A stretch of 64,000 bases of DNA, taken from contig CP136892.1 of assembly GCA_034359265.1 (NCBI GenBank), positions 84,312,001 through 84,376,000 of the forward strand, written 5' to 3'. Position 1 is the stretch's first letter. Every line of letters begins with the position of its first letter. The notes beneath the pieces are model-generated. The model was not told the origin of the DNA. It made no database searches and saw nothing but the letters and a program-made list of their open reading frames with translations. The DNA comes from Canna indica. Its lineage: Eukaryota; Streptophyta; Magnoliopsida; Zingiberales; Cannaceae. A program made the translations under genes and the position numbers. Of the stretch, positions 45,858 to 58,759 are shown piece by piece.

Positions 45858-45881
45858 ATGAAGATAAGATTCGACTGCTAA
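45858..45881 (+). promoter_or_regulatory. Seven-codon upstream ORF of the zinc-finger gene
   Basis: ATG...TAA encoding MKIRFDC, ending 2 nt before the main ATG at 45884. This tight spacing would make initiation at the main ATG depend on leaky scanning or reinitiation. Confidence 0.5.
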
Positions 45882-45883
45882 AC

Positions 45884-46570
45884 ATGAGCAATTCCAAGCC
45901 CGAAGCATCAGTGGATGCTTTCGAAGTAAGCAGTCAAGCGTCTTCCAATATGTGCACCCACCACGCCTCTTCTCCTCCTCCAAGCGGCAGCGGCGGCGGC
46001 GGCGGCGGCGGCGGCCTCTCCCTCAACCGCTCCCTCACCATTAACAATGCAGTAATCTCCTTGTCGAGCACGAGCGAGAGCAGCAGCGGCGAGTCTCTAG
46101 GCGCCGCCATCCGCGCGGAGCCCGACTCCCGGAGAGTCTTCTCCTGCAACTACTGCCAACGGAAGTTCTTCAGCTCCCAAGCCCTCGGCGGCCACCAGAA
46201 CGCCCACAAGAGGGAGCGCACGCTCGCGAAGCGCGCGATGCGGATCGACGCCTTCCCCTACGCCTACCCCAGCATCGCCTCGCTGCCCCTCCACGGATCG
46301 GCCGTCAACTCCCTCGGAATTCAAGCTCATTCGTCGTCGGTGCATCATCAGAGCGGCGCCGGATTTAAGGTGCTGGGGAAGCCGATGTTCGAGCCGAGGC
46401 CGGCGTTTCTTGAAGAAGACGAGGTGGAGTTCTCTTGGCCTGGGAGTTTCAGGCCATTGCTGGATTCTGGCTCCGACCATCAGCTGATCACTGGGAGTTC
46501 GAATTTGGTGAGGGTTGACCACAATGCAGCGGTAGTTCTGGAGGAGCCTGATCTTACTCTCAGGCTGTAA
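45884..46570 (+). CDS. Single C2H2 zinc-finger protein with EAR repressor motif
   Basis: A 228-residue intronless coding region. One plant-type zinc finger, CNYCQRKFFSSQALGGHQNAH, uses C88, C91, H104 and H108. It carries the QALGGH signature that contacts DNA and is found only in plants. A glycine tract (about 37-44) and a serine-rich stretch (59-70) precede it. The C-terminus PDLTLRL (222-228) is an EAR motif of the DLNxx/LxLxL type that recruits TOPLESS co-repressors. One finger plus a terminal EAR motif places it in the ZFP1/3/4-like group of nuclear repressors of growth and hormone responses; the precise member is not determined. The start at 45884 gives the usual short acidic/serine N-terminus. 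A uORF stands just upstream. Confidence 0.93.
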   Translation: MSNSKPEASVDAFEVSSQASSNMCTHHASSPPPSGSGGGGGGGGLSLNRSLTINNAVISLSSTSESSSGESLGAAIRAEPDSRRVFSCNYCQRKFFSSQALGGHQNAHKRERTLAKRAMRIDAFPYAYPSIASLPLHGSAVNSLGIQAHSSSVHHQSGAGFKVLGKPMFEPRPAFLEEDEVEFSWPGSFRPLLDSGSDHQLITGSSNLVRVDHNAAVVLEEPDLTLRL

Positions 46571-48586
46571 GCGGTTGACCGTTGACTTTGATGTCTCTTG
46601 TCTCTGAGATATGTTTTAGAACATTCTTTATCTTTTCTTTTTTTTTCTTTTTCTGGATGAATTAATGTCATGCACAATTTTTCTCTCTCTCAGTGTACAG
46701 GAGGCAATGTGATGGCTTTGTTTGACTTAGATTTTTATGTGTTAGCTAGCTCTTCATGTGTACTTAGTTTTGCAAAGTCTTTGATTTGTTGACAAGATAT
46801 TGGCACAAAGCAAAATGATCATTTTGATGAGATAAAATAATAGTACAAAAGCAATAAATTGGTAAAGGAAAGATGAAAGAACAAAAAGAAAGGTGTTGCC
46901 CACCATGTGATGATGCTCTAAGATAAAGGATGAATAAGAATATTTGGTTTTGAAGCTGCTTTTGATCCATCGCATATATAATGTAAGTGGTTTTGTGAGC
47001 AGGTCAACCAAATTAATCATCATTACATGGAGCAAACTTATCTCTTGGGAAGCTTTATTTATATCTTTAACATTTTAAATTATTTATCTTGCTTTTAATC
47101 GATGATGATACTTAATTAATTTTGATGATAACAAAATATATTCTCAAAATTGAGGAAGTGCTAATAATGTGCGATAACCAAAGTGATTCCATTCATGGAT
47201 GTTGGGCGCATCATATGTTGATTCTTTTTGGATCAATTTTTTTATCTAAAAAGATTTTAAAAAAAAGCAATGAATTTATGTTTTATGTTCGTAAATTTGG
47301 ATCGAGTTCTGGATCTCTAGAGTCACCTATTTATATTTTGGTCGATCGAGCCAATTACATGGGCTCCAATAAAAATATATAAGTTGAATTGTATATAATA
47401 TAAATGATTCATATTTTGTGTCTTTGAGTGAGATCGAATATGCCATCCATGTGATTATGCGTGTTATGCATGTATATTGTTAAATTATTGATATGGACAT
47501 GAATTTTATAATTTTATTTTTTTAGTTGCATGAAAATGCACTAGCGTGATAATGTTCTCATGGTCCGCTATTGCAATTAAATTGTCGACAACGATACGAC
47601 TAACCATTGCCGGAGGTTTATCGTAAATGTTTGATGATAGGGTATCAATCGGTTAGTATGGTGTATCACTAGCTAGTGTTCGTTGACATTTTTAGTCCTC
47701 CCTTATCCATACGTTAGGTTATTTGGAATTCCAACGTTTTAAAATGTGGTAATTGCAAATATCCTCCGTTCTACGGAGTTGACTATTGCATCTCGCAAAT
47801 TATTACAATCAAACAACGGATCGATGAGCAATAAATGCAAATGTGGCTAAGTGCTGTTCGAGTCAATATGCAATTTGATCCCATCTCAGCTCGCAATTCC
47901 GATCTGGTCCACCCAAACCGCCGCCACGTCCACTTCCCAGTTCCCACGCGCAAATCCTAGCCCTCCATGCCAAAAGTCAAAAAGTCCTCCCCCCACTGCC
48001 CACTCCACTCATCGCACGCGCTCCGTGGCATTCTCGTAAATTCACGGAGTCACGAAGCCGAACGCGGAGTCCGCCTTCATGTTTGAAGCTGAGAGAAACA
48101 GGACCCACCATTTCTCCCGCATAGAATCGCACAAGTCTCCTGGGGCCCGTATTTGTCACGGATTGGATTAGTGGAATCGTCTCTGTTCCCTGTTTTGACG
48201 AGACATATGAGACGTCTCTCCCCTTCGTCTTCCCTCGCTCGAGAGCGTTATGTTGTCTCTCCGGTATGATATATGAGTTGCCATATATATCAGGTCAACG
48301 GTCAAAAGTCACACGTTATTTCTATCTTCTCAGTCGCTAAACGTATCCCGCGGAGCACTTGAAATAGAGAAGCAAGAAAAGGTCTTCGTTGCAGTCCAAG
48401 TCCTGAGACGGCGACGAGGGAGGAGGGCGGGCGAGCGAGAGCAGGAACGAGAAAGAGAAGCAGAGGATACTCTTTCCAGCCTCGAGACGGCAGCTGAGGC
48501 GAGTAAATCTCGAAGCCCTTGCTTTTTTGGTCATCCTACCCTAAACCCTCGCCGGTTTCTCCTCCCAAGATCTTTCCTCTTCCGCC
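46571..48586. other. Intergenic: zinc-finger 3' UTR and OBERON promoter
   Basis: The first part should hold the zinc-finger 3' UTR. From about 47880 the sequence becomes GC-richer with CT-rich stretches (48200-48580), consistent with promoter and 5' leader of the OBERON-like gene. No further gene. Confidence 0.45.
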
Positions 48587-51500
48587 ATGTTTGGCGACTC
48601 GGATCACCGCAAGGAGTCCTCTCCCAATCCCCAGCCACCCCATCCCAGCTCTGGCCCTCTTGATCTCGAGGCCTCGCCGGCGAAACCCCACATCTTCCGG
48701 GACGCCGCCGCCTCGTCGTCGCCCACTAAGCCCGGTGCGTCCGCAGCCCCCCAGGAGCTAACCCTGAGCTACCTTTGCGACAACCCCAAGCCTGGCCCCT
48801 CCGCTGCCCAGGACAAGGATGGCCTTGCCTCTGATCTCTTCGCTTCGCTCGAGAAATCTCGGTTGAAGGGAAAGGAGATCGTGCCGGACCCCCCGAACGA
48901 GGATGATCGGCGCTGGGTTGAGCGGGACTTCCTCCAATTGGCTGGTGGAAAGCCCTCGGCGAAGCGGGAGGCACCCGACGGGGCTGGCGATGGCGAGGGC
49001 CGTGAGAAAAAGGTAAAAATCGAGACTTTGAGCCTCTCCCTCGCCCCGCCTAACCTTTCCCTCTCTCTCAACTCTTCCATTCCGAATGCTGCTACGGCTG
49101 CCACGCCGGGTATTCCTGTTTCTGTTGTTCCGCCGAAGAAGAGTCACAGCAATAGCTTGCGAGCTGCGAACTCAGAGGATTATGCCCCTTCGCTCTCTTA
49201 CTCGTGCTCTGTCCCATTCTCACACAACCCCAGTTGTTCACTGACACGGAACTCGACTGAGAATTATGACTACTCGAGAGGAGACAACGATAAGATATGG
49301 TATGCTGGGGAAGGGACAAATGGGTCAGTTCATAGTAAGTTTAAGCCCGTGGGCGATGGCAACACCATTGCTTTCGCAAATCACAACAAAGAACTCAATA
49401 ACAGTCTCTACAGAGCCAACAGCTCGGAAAATGTCTCATTCTTTCCATCTGAATTGCCTGCCAGACCTGCAAAAATTAATGGTGTTGCAAGTTCAGATAG
49501 CGGGAGAAATGGCATGCTTACTAGGCCAGACAGGCTATTGAGAGAAATAGCATCCGAGTCTGTTCCAGCCATGGCACAATTGCTCCACGATTTTCCTATA
49601 GAATCACTGGAAGCCCTGAGGGAGAATATGAAAAACCTTTTGGAAGTCCCGGAGAAGAAAGATGAGTTTGCTAGTCTACAAAGAAAAGTAGAGAGGCGAT
49701 CCGATCTTACATTTGAGATCCTCTTAAAAGCACATAAGACGCAGCTGGAAATCTTGGTTGCTATCAAGACTGGTATTGTATCCTATGTTTCTGGAAAGAT
49801 TCATATCCCGCCTAAGGAGCTGGCTGAGATTTTCTCGCTCATGAGGTGCAGAAATGTGAATTGTAAGAGTGCACTGCCTGTTGATGACTGTGATTGCAAG
49901 ATTTGTTCCACCAAAAAGGGTTTCTGCAGTGCCTGCATGTGTCCTGTATGTTTGAAGTTTGACTCTTCGCAAAATACTTGCGGTTGGGTTGGCTGTGATA
50001 ATTGTTCTCATTGGTGTCATGCTGTTTGTGGCATTGAGAAGAATCTAATTAGACCTGGCCGAAGCTCAAAAGGACCTATAGGTATGACTGAGATGCAATT
50101 CCAGTGCCTTGGTTGTGGACATGCTTCTGAGATGTTTGGATTTGTCAAAGATGTGTTTAATGAGTGTGCCAAAAATTGGGCACCTGATATATTGATGAAG
50201 GAGCTGGACTGTGTTAGGAAGATCTTCCGTGCTAGTGAAGATTTTGAAGGGAAGGGCCTTCATGGAAAAGCGGAGGAGACCCTCAACATGCTCAGCAAGA
50301 AAGTAATTTCCCCGAAAGATGCATGTGCTAGCATGCTGCAATTTTTCAAGTGTAAGTTTCTTGGTGATCTTTATTTTGCTTTTGATCCTAATAGATTCCA
50401 TATTTTGCAGTTTTCTTCAATGTTTGTCCTGCTGCACCAAAATAATACCATTTATTCTACTTGATTGTGAAATGTGAAGGTTGGATCTTTCCCACGATAT
50501 TTAAAGTCAATCCATAACCACATAGCTTTATTATAGAGCTTTTAGTTCACAGGATAGTGGAAAAGGTTCCACATTGAATTTGACTTTATTTGTATGATTG
50601 TATCACTCTATAATCTAATTTTCTAGTAACTTAGTTGGAGGCAATTGCTGCCTATATGTGATTTGAATCATACTCCACTCCCGTGCCTCATCTCTAGGTT
50701 AAGTGACCAGTGCCCCAGCAATATGCATATATGGATTCTCTGAGAAGTAGTGTGTTCCTTTCAGGTTTTGCTTACATGCACTAGAATGTATTGTATTGTT
50801 TTTAAGTGACCATTTACGTTTTATCAAATCTTGTACTGATATCTTTGGTGATATTGACTGATGAAATTGGAACATAACCAACACTTGTGATAATATATAT
50901 GGTGATTGGTGATACGTTTTTATTTATTTATTTCTATAGTAAAGATCGCCTTCTTGGAATCTTCTTTAGACTGGTTAATGATTTAGTTTACTAGTTACTT
51001 TTGTTATCGTCTTATTATTTATTTTGCAGCTAAGTTCTCTGCTTCATCCTTAGTAACTATGATTCAATCTTTTGTATGGTTGTGGAAGTGTTTGGATGTA
51101 GATCCTTTATGAACTTATCTTCTGTTTTTTCCCCTCATCTAATTTTCACTCCTATACCTGTTTATGAGATGCCCTTTCCTAAAGGTATTTGTGGTATGTT
51201 AGCTGTTAGGTTTTTGGGATATCTAAAAGTGCATGAATTAATACCTACTTGGGAGTCTTTCTAAGCAATAACAGTATCAAGTCCCTTGTCTCACGAATTT
51301 TGTGCAAATCTAGAATATTGGATAAGCAAGCACGAGCTTTTTGTGGGTAATTGGATTTGATGGTTCACTTTATAGACTTAAAGGAAAAATGTTTATGCAG
51401 ACTATTTAGTTTGTGATACACTGTAGGATTAGATTTTCAGTCATAAGTTTATCAATTTATAAATTTGTGGCATGTTCATTGGCAACAATGTTTATAACAT

Positions 51501-53377
51501 TTTAGAGCTGATATGGTATGCTTGTGTTACGTTTTTTAAAAGTTGAGTCTTACTGCACTTGTATTTCATAAGTTCAAAGTTTTAGGTATCTACTTTTTGG
51601 TGCTAATCTTGGAAGTTCTCTATCTTTTCCCTGGTAGAGTCTGCCCGTCCAAAAAGACTATCCCCCAGAGGAAAACTTAAAAGACCTTACTAGAACCAAT
51701 GAAATGATATTTAGAGGCTTTGGGTTCACAAAAAAAAATCATGTGACTGACCTTGAGACTATATGGCTTGTTGTCATTGTTGTGTACCTCCACAATTTTC
51801 TCTGAAAAACTATCCTGGATAGATAGTTATTGTTCAAAGATGTCTTATACGTTGTGTGCTATGTCTGATCCAAATCGATGGAGAATTTTATCCTGGTGAT
51901 TCTTTCCAGCATCATGTACAACCCAACCATTCGTACTTAAGATTGCTGCTAGGGTCGTGTTTTAATAATTTTCTATATGTATTCATGTGACTGATTTGAT
52001 TTTTTTAAGCATAGAGTTTTAGATGGCTTCACTTTTTGTATCCAGTGCCTCTTGGATTGCCAATAATTGAGCTTAAACTCGAAAACATTGTCAGGAGGAT
52101 CTATATAACTTTTTGGAACAATCTATTTCGACTATTGGACCATGCAGGGAAGTTGTTGGTTTAAACTCTTTGAGATAATGCATATTGTTCTCCTTTATCA
52201 ACCTCATAGTAACTCAAATTTTTTTTCATAGGGTCACCATAATCTCTTGTTTTTGTACTGTTGTTTGCTTTACTTTGTTGGCTATTTTATTGCAATGCTT
52301 GTGTTGTCCAGATACGGTTTTTTTTCTTGTTTACCTTTTTTGCAAAGAGATCAGAATTTCTACGATATGATAATTTCTTGTAATACTTCCTGTATAATCT
52401 ATCTTATCTTTGGTTACTAGTGCAACAGATACAGCCCTGTAAGTATGAAATTTGTTTTGTGAAATCAAATTTATGTTGTGTACTTTAGTTGAGAGGATTT
52501 TGCTGTGCTGTATAGGCTACTGGAATCGTCACATCCCGTGAATTGTAAAATACTTGTTTGAAACTTGGACCTTAAAATAACTATTTACTTCAGCTCAAGT
52601 CATGACACACTCACATCGAATTCACAGCTAGGAAAGACAAATGTAGTACATGCAACTTATGTCAAACAATCTATGCGTGTGAGTATTAGATCTGACTACT
52701 TAAAGCTTGTAAATTCTGGAGTGCACTCATTAAGCTGCACTTAGACGTGGTTAGTGACTCCTAGAATTGCTTAACATTTGCCTTCAAATTTCTACTGAAA
52801 ATTCTTTTCAATGTTTGATTTTGCAGATGGAGTCACAGAGTTCTCTGTCACTGGCAGCTCCTCCAAAAACATACTTGCTCAAGCAAACCCACTTGCAGAT
52901 GCATCTCTTCCATCAGCTGCAGGCATCAATGTTTCCAAAACTACAATGAACTTTACCCCGGCCAGTTCTATGCTAGACAAACAAATAGATGCACTGAAAA
53001 CCGATGCTAAACCTCTTTCACTTGAACCTCATTTTACTTCATCAAAGGATGACAGATACAAGAGCTTGGAGACCATTGTGAAATGCAAAGAGGCGGAGGC
53101 TAAGTTCTACCAGCGACTTGCAGATGAAGCCAGAAGAGAAGTTGAGGGCTATCGCCAAATAGTGCGTGCCAAGTCTGACAAGTTGGAGGAGGAATATGCT
53201 ACAAAGATTGCAAAACTGGCCCTACAGGAGACTGAGGAAAGACGTAGGAAGAAGCTAGAGGAACGGAAGTTTCTTGAAAACTCTCATTGTGATTATCAGA
53301 ACATGAAGATGAGAATGCAGGCTGAAATAGCAGGTTTGCTGGAACGGATGGAAGCAACAAAGAAAATGTGGGTGTAG
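48587..53377 (+). CDS. OBE3: OBERON3-like PHD-finger protein (two coding exons)
   Basis: Exons 48587-50351 and 52827-53377 are joined across a 2475-bp GT/AG intron, giving 771 residues. The N-terminus contains QELTLSYLCDN and a low-complexity region with LSLSLAPPNLSLSLN. A conserved block at about 315-410 (TRPDRLLREIASESVPAM, IVSYVSGKIHI) leads to a Cys/His-rich PHD finger at about 421-511 (CRNVNCKSALP, CDCKICSTKKGFCSACMCPVC, CGWVGCDNCSHWCH). The C-terminal exon is a charged coiled coil (KEAEAKFYQRLADEARREVE, EEERRRKK-type) ending KKMWV, the typical OBERON end. Family members are nuclear and act redundantly in establishing shoot and root meristems. The long N-terminus fits OBE3/TITANIA1 rather than OBE1/2, which are shorter. 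The intron contains no recognised element. Confidence 0.9.
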
Positions 53378-54331
53378 TAGATTCATTAGTTGCCTTGTCC
53401 CTTTTTATGCACTGATGCAAAGTTTCTGTTTGTATATTTTTTGTTTTTGGATATGCTTTAAGCTTTAAGAACAAGATCTAATCTGCAACAACTACAACTA
53501 TAGAAGATGTTCAGGTCCTCCTGTTTTGGCGTAAATTTAAAGTACTTCTTTGAAATCTCCATCATGATTCGACTGCTTGAAAATTTTGAAGGTATTATCA
53601 GGAATGAAAGTGTTGCCAACAGGCGAGTTGTTGCAGAATTTGTTTTTTTTTTTTTCCATTATCAGCTCTGTTAATATTAGAGGTAAATATTACTTATCTT
53701 TTACTTTATGTTGCTTTCTAAAATTGCTAAATTGATGTTGAATGTGATAACTGGTTATAGTTTGGTGTTCTAGTTGTTATTCACTACTGTCTTATTAATG
53801 ACATTCTCTCTTTTGCTACATAATTTGCTTAACCATTAGTGAACATTGTTCTGTATAAATAACTTTTTCTATAATTGCCCTCCTGTATGAGTAGCTTTGA
53901 AATTATCATTTGTGTGCTTAATCAAATTGCTTTTCTTTCTCTCTCAAAGAAGGCTAAGAATCTACTTTTAGGAGCAATAAACATTCTTCTATTATTTTAA
54001 AGAGGGAGAAAAAAAGATGGAAATGGACATGATTGGTAAGGTGGTTCCCAATTATAATTATTCGATTTAGGGAATCCTCTTGGGTGGAAATCGCCCTCTA
54101 TTATTGTAGGAAAAAAAAGAAAAGAAAAAGAATCTTGTGACTCGTTCAAGTACTTTAATGAAAATGTAAACAGAGTTCGAAAAGTGGAAGGAGGTAGAGA
54201 GAAAAAGATGAAATGATATTTTATAGAATGATTCAATGTTCTCTTTTATAGAATTATTCAAACAACTACTTAATAGTTTACAAATTTATAATTGTTTTTT
54301 TGCAATTATTTGGGTCATTGGAATATTCCGT

Positions 54332-54668
54332 AAAAAGCCTTCTTTAATCCCTCAATTATAACGAGATTTTTTTACTTTGGTTCCTCAACTAAACATTTGA
54401 TCAATTATTAAAATCATTCAATGTGTCAAGATTTACGTGTATTAAAATATTATTATATTTTTAATTAAGGGAACAAAGTGAAAAGAAGCGATAGTTGAGG
54501 GACTAAATAAGAATTTTTCCCTTAAAGCTATTTGTTATAACGATTGATTGACGACAATGACTAAATTGCTAATTATTGAAAATTTAGGGACTCGAGTGAT
54601 CGAATTTGTAGTCGAGGGACCAAAGTGAAAAGGACGCAATAGTTGAGGAACTAAATAAGACTTTTTCT
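54332..54668. mobile_element. MITE-like element with inverted ends and an internal third copy
   Basis: The left end AAAAAGCCTTCTTTAATCCC / TCAATTATAACG and CTTTGGTTCCTCAACTA matches the complement of the right end (TAGTCGAGGGACCAAAGTG ... GAGGAACTAAATAAGACTTT). A third copy in right-end orientation lies at about 54475-54525. Many plant genomes carry such GGTCCCTCAA-type elements. No clear target duplication, so boundaries are approximate. Confidence 0.5.
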
Positions 54669-54849
54669 CTTGTTTATTTAAATAAAACATGACAATAAAC
54701 TTACATTATAAACTATTTAATTAATTACTATTGTAAGTTGCAATTAGATGTAGACTATTTCTTGATGAACTAGCTTGAATATTCATTTCTAACTCAAAAG
54801 GAAAAGAAAATCAAGTTGCAATATCCAAAGTTTCAACTTAGGTTTGTAT

Positions 54850-55005
54850 AGATTTGGCAATTCGTGCTGGGCCGAAGTTATCGAATCAGTCCAGTCCAAA
54901 AAATCATGTCAGGCTTGGCTCAATAAAAATTTAGGTTTAGAATCTCAAGCCTGGCACGATACGAACATTAGACGGGCCAGCACGACACGCCCTTTTAGCT
55001 CAATA
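54850..55005. repeat. Decayed DNA-transposon subterminal sequence
   Basis: Starts TAGATTTGGCAATTCGTGC and has GGGCCG / CGGGCC and GGCTTGGCTC / GCCTGGCACG words in opposed orientation. It resembles the start of a hAT element, but a matching end and duplication are absent. Confidence 0.35.
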
Positions 55006-57375
55006 ATATGAAAGAAAAAAGTTAAGCTTATCCATCAAGTTCAAATAAGCTTCAATTTTAATTAACCTTCTCAATCTATTCAACCTTTTAAAATTCGATT
55101 CATATAATTTTAGTAAAATCTCAACAATTAAATTAAAATTTACTCATATTACCAAGCCTCCTAGTTCTTCATGTGAATCAACAGTGTGGGCATTGATGGA
55201 TACAAAAAGGCGTGCAAGAGAAGAGAAACGAAGACTGCCGCGTTGACTAGGATTAGGGTTTAGGGGTTTGCCCTAGAAAAAATATCCTCATTTTGAATTA
55301 ATGATCCAAACATTTAATTTAATTTAAGTCCAAAGTAAACAAAAAATTGAAATTGAAATATGTATTCGAGTGATTAGAGAAGGACAAAAATTCTTTTGAG
55401 AGAACCCAATACATGGCGTCGAGCACAACAAAGGTGAGTTGGAAAGTTGTCAAGTCTCTCGTCCTTTGTGCCCCAATTTGTACCTTTCTTTCTTCAAATT
55501 AAAGCATTAACAAAATATATGTTCATTGGTCAAAATTATTTGTCTCCTTTCCAATCTATATGGTAAAACTTTTAGACATGTAGAGGATTAGATTACTAGA
55601 TTGCAACAATCAAGTCAAGAGAACTGATACCTTCTAAATTATTCCTTCTCTTTAGGAGAAAGTTTTCCTCATAAGTTAAGTCTTAATCTAATTTGTTTTA
55701 TATCTAAGTGGATCATTAACTTGATTAATTATGCAAATAATGTAATTAGGATCAACATTCTATTGTGTATTGTCCAAGAATCATTTCAAGATAAATCCAT
55801 GATGGGATCAATTGATGAAATTGATCATGAGATTACATGCTTGGTTGGTTGGGTGTTGATGGATTAATTAATTAATTAATTAATATTTATAGTTATCCAC
55901 ACAAGAAATTGAGGAGCACGTGTTCCACTAATTTGCGGCTCATTATATGCTTAAATCACTGTTTGTTGGCATTGCTTTTAAGTAATCATATCCAACTATA
56001 TATTCTTAAAAATCCTCTATCAATTAATATAATATAATCTAAAAAGATTAATGTTAATTAGATCTTTTTTAAGGAGTAAAGTGAGGCCAACAACTACGCG
56101 ATTCATTTAAAAGAACTGAAATGTCTAAGGTACAAAAAAAAAAGAAGAAGAAAAACAGTGAGTATAGTCACGAGACGACAGATGAGTACAACGAAGAAAG
56201 GAGGGAAGAATATAACAAAGATAGGAAAGAAGAGCAAAAAAAAAAATCCTAATTAAAAAACCCTAACTTAAAAGATTGTGTGAAGCAAATTTACATGCCC
56301 TAACTTAAAGATTAATGTTAATAAGACTTATCACAACTAACAAGGATTGTACAATTTGGCCATGGCATTGCATGTGATGCAAAGAGTCCCACTCCACCTA
56401 ATCAAATTGTTTTTTTCTTTTTTCAAAATTAAGCTAGTTAATTGAATTGTTCCCCACACTTAAATATCAACATGTCAACCACCCCCTTTTGATTCCAAAC
56501 AAGTAGAGGGGCCCTCCTTTGAACCCTTAACCTAAAGCACCCCTACCTGCCATTTGCCCTAATCCCCAAGGAGGACAAATCCCCATTAATTGAAAGCAAG
56601 CTCTGCTCTGTATGTTTATCACCCACCCTCCTCCCTCTCTTCAATGAGAGCTCAGCACATTCTTCATGGCAAAACATATATCTACCTATATATAGTCCCA
56701 AATAACAACAACAACAATAATAATAACTTAACCTTCACTTGCTAAGCAATGCCACTGCCACCAAAATTAAAATAAATGGAGACAAAGTAAATAGCATAGA
56801 TTAAATTAATAGAAGATGAAAAGCTACATGGATGTCCAATGCCCTCAGCACCAGGACAAACAATACATCAAATTCAATGGATGGGGATTGGAGGTTGTGC
56901 TGGACTTTGGACTTTGGAGATCAGCAACGAGTCAAAGTTATGGTGGGTGGGTGGTGGCCACCATCAGTTAATATTCACAAGCTTAATTAATTCACCATGG
57001 TCCCATATATATATATATAGTAATATCGATGCACATACATAATAGATAGATACATATATTGAAGCAGTATGACCGTAGGAGTCACGGGAGCGACCACGCC
57101 ACGTCGGATGCGTGATCACACTAGGGGACAGCGAATGGAGGGCTGGGATGGTCTCTGACACCTTGTCCGATGTGGTCCCCGCCTGTCGCACGGATGTTTG
57201 CTGCATTAGTTCTCTTAAATTGTTTAAGGAGATTTTTAAGTCTTAATCATGCGCCTGATTAGTTTTCTAATTAATTTAATTTAATATTATAATGATTACA
57301 AAGAAATTATTAGAGAGAGAGAGAGAGAGAAACAAAGAGAGAATAATGGAGGATCGACTGATCTAAATCAGACGG

Positions 57376-57423
57376 CGGTGAAAGCACAATTAGCCACAGC
57401 GGTGAAAGCACAATTAGTCACTG
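57376..57423 (+). repeat. 24-bp direct repeat, two units
   Basis: CGGTGAAAGCACAATTAG plus YCACWG occurs at 57376 and 57400. Confidence 0.85.
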
Positions 57424-58759
57424 TGCTTGTGCATTTACATTGCCATGTCCGCAACATTATGTTGGAGTTGACAATTAATTAAGCTTCAACGGGCAATGGA
57501 GGCTCTTCTTCTTCTTCTTCTCCCTTTTTTGACATCTGTTTCATTCTGATGACCGAGTGGCTTATTGCTCTTGGAGTGTAATGGAATGTAGGGCACATAG
57601 CTGGCACTACACATGCATGTGATAAGAAGATAAAGAACAAGTAGTCAGGTTCAAGATAAAGATGGAGCTAATTAGGGTTGGATGAGACCAAGAGAAAGGT
57701 GTCAGATAGACACGGCAATGCGTTGGCTGATGTCGCAGTCTTCAAAATGCCAACTCAAGTGGTAGCTGCTGAGTAATTTTCATCTTTCAAGTCCAAATGA
57801 CCTGTTTCTTCAAGCTTTGGCTGCACACTGTGCACATTAATGCTTATGCAGTAAAGAAAATAAAAATGTTAAGAGAAAAGGGTTGAGTTGATTAGTCAAC
57901 TAAATACAGGTTAGAGAACACTGATAACCCAACTTTAGCATTATTAGTGCAGAGAAAATTATTAATGGAAATGTACACTTGGCAATTCTTTTATGCAACA
58001 AGTGTACATATGCTTTGGCAAAGATTATATATAATAAGTGGATTTACATGATTAAGTGCACCTTGGTATGTAGAAGGTAGGTCAGGATGCCATGTTGCTA
58101 AATTGCCTTTCCTTTTTTCATGTCATCAATGCAATCGATACAATGCCTTTTGATTTGGAACTTTACATCTGTCAATTAACTTAAGATGCCACACAGGCCA
58201 AGACTATTCTCTCAAGAAATCAATTAGCTGTGAATATAATTGATAGTATCTGATCAATCCAAGCTTAAAGCACACGCTTGTCTCCAAAATCTTGAAATAA
58301 TTGAAGTACCCTTATTGCGTCACGCTAATTTCAACAAAGAAGTAATCTAAGGACCTGCATGTATTCCGGTCATGGCCATAGGACTATATATATATATATA
58401 AGACTATATAACAAATACTCCTTTTACTGCAATATCTTTATGTAACAAAGATTCCATTCTATGCCTCATTGAGTCATGTGAAAGACCAATGAATGTGATA
58501 AAGGAAAACAAGTTATTCCTTTATTAAATTTTTTTAAAAAAGGACTTTGATCACATCTCCAATGAAATAACTACACTCTCTCTCTCAGCTCCCAATAAAA
58601 TGCCAGCCCTCGTACTCTCCTTTCAAGTCCTATACCTTTCGTTCCTCCTCCCCCAAGGAACACAAGAGCAAGAGAACTGCCTCTTAAATAAGATAAGCTA
58701 CTGAGACAGAGAGAGACAGATAAAGAAAGAGAGCAAAGCAGTGTTGAAGAAGAGAGGAG

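Larger units (their letters stand above)
53378..58759. other. Intergenic DNA between the OBERON-like and XTH genes
   Basis: The 3' UTR of the OBERON-like gene lies at the left; a CT-rich XTH leader with TCTCTCTC near 58577 lies at the right. In between are a MITE-like repeat (54332-54668), a decayed transposon-like stretch (54850-55005), a GA microsatellite (about 57313-57330) and a 24-bp direct repeat (57376-57423). No gene is supported. Confidence 0.45.

Noticed and set aside
48726..49767. Minus-strand open frames across the first exon of the OBERON-like gene
   Set aside because: Antisense by-products of the conserved sense reading frame.
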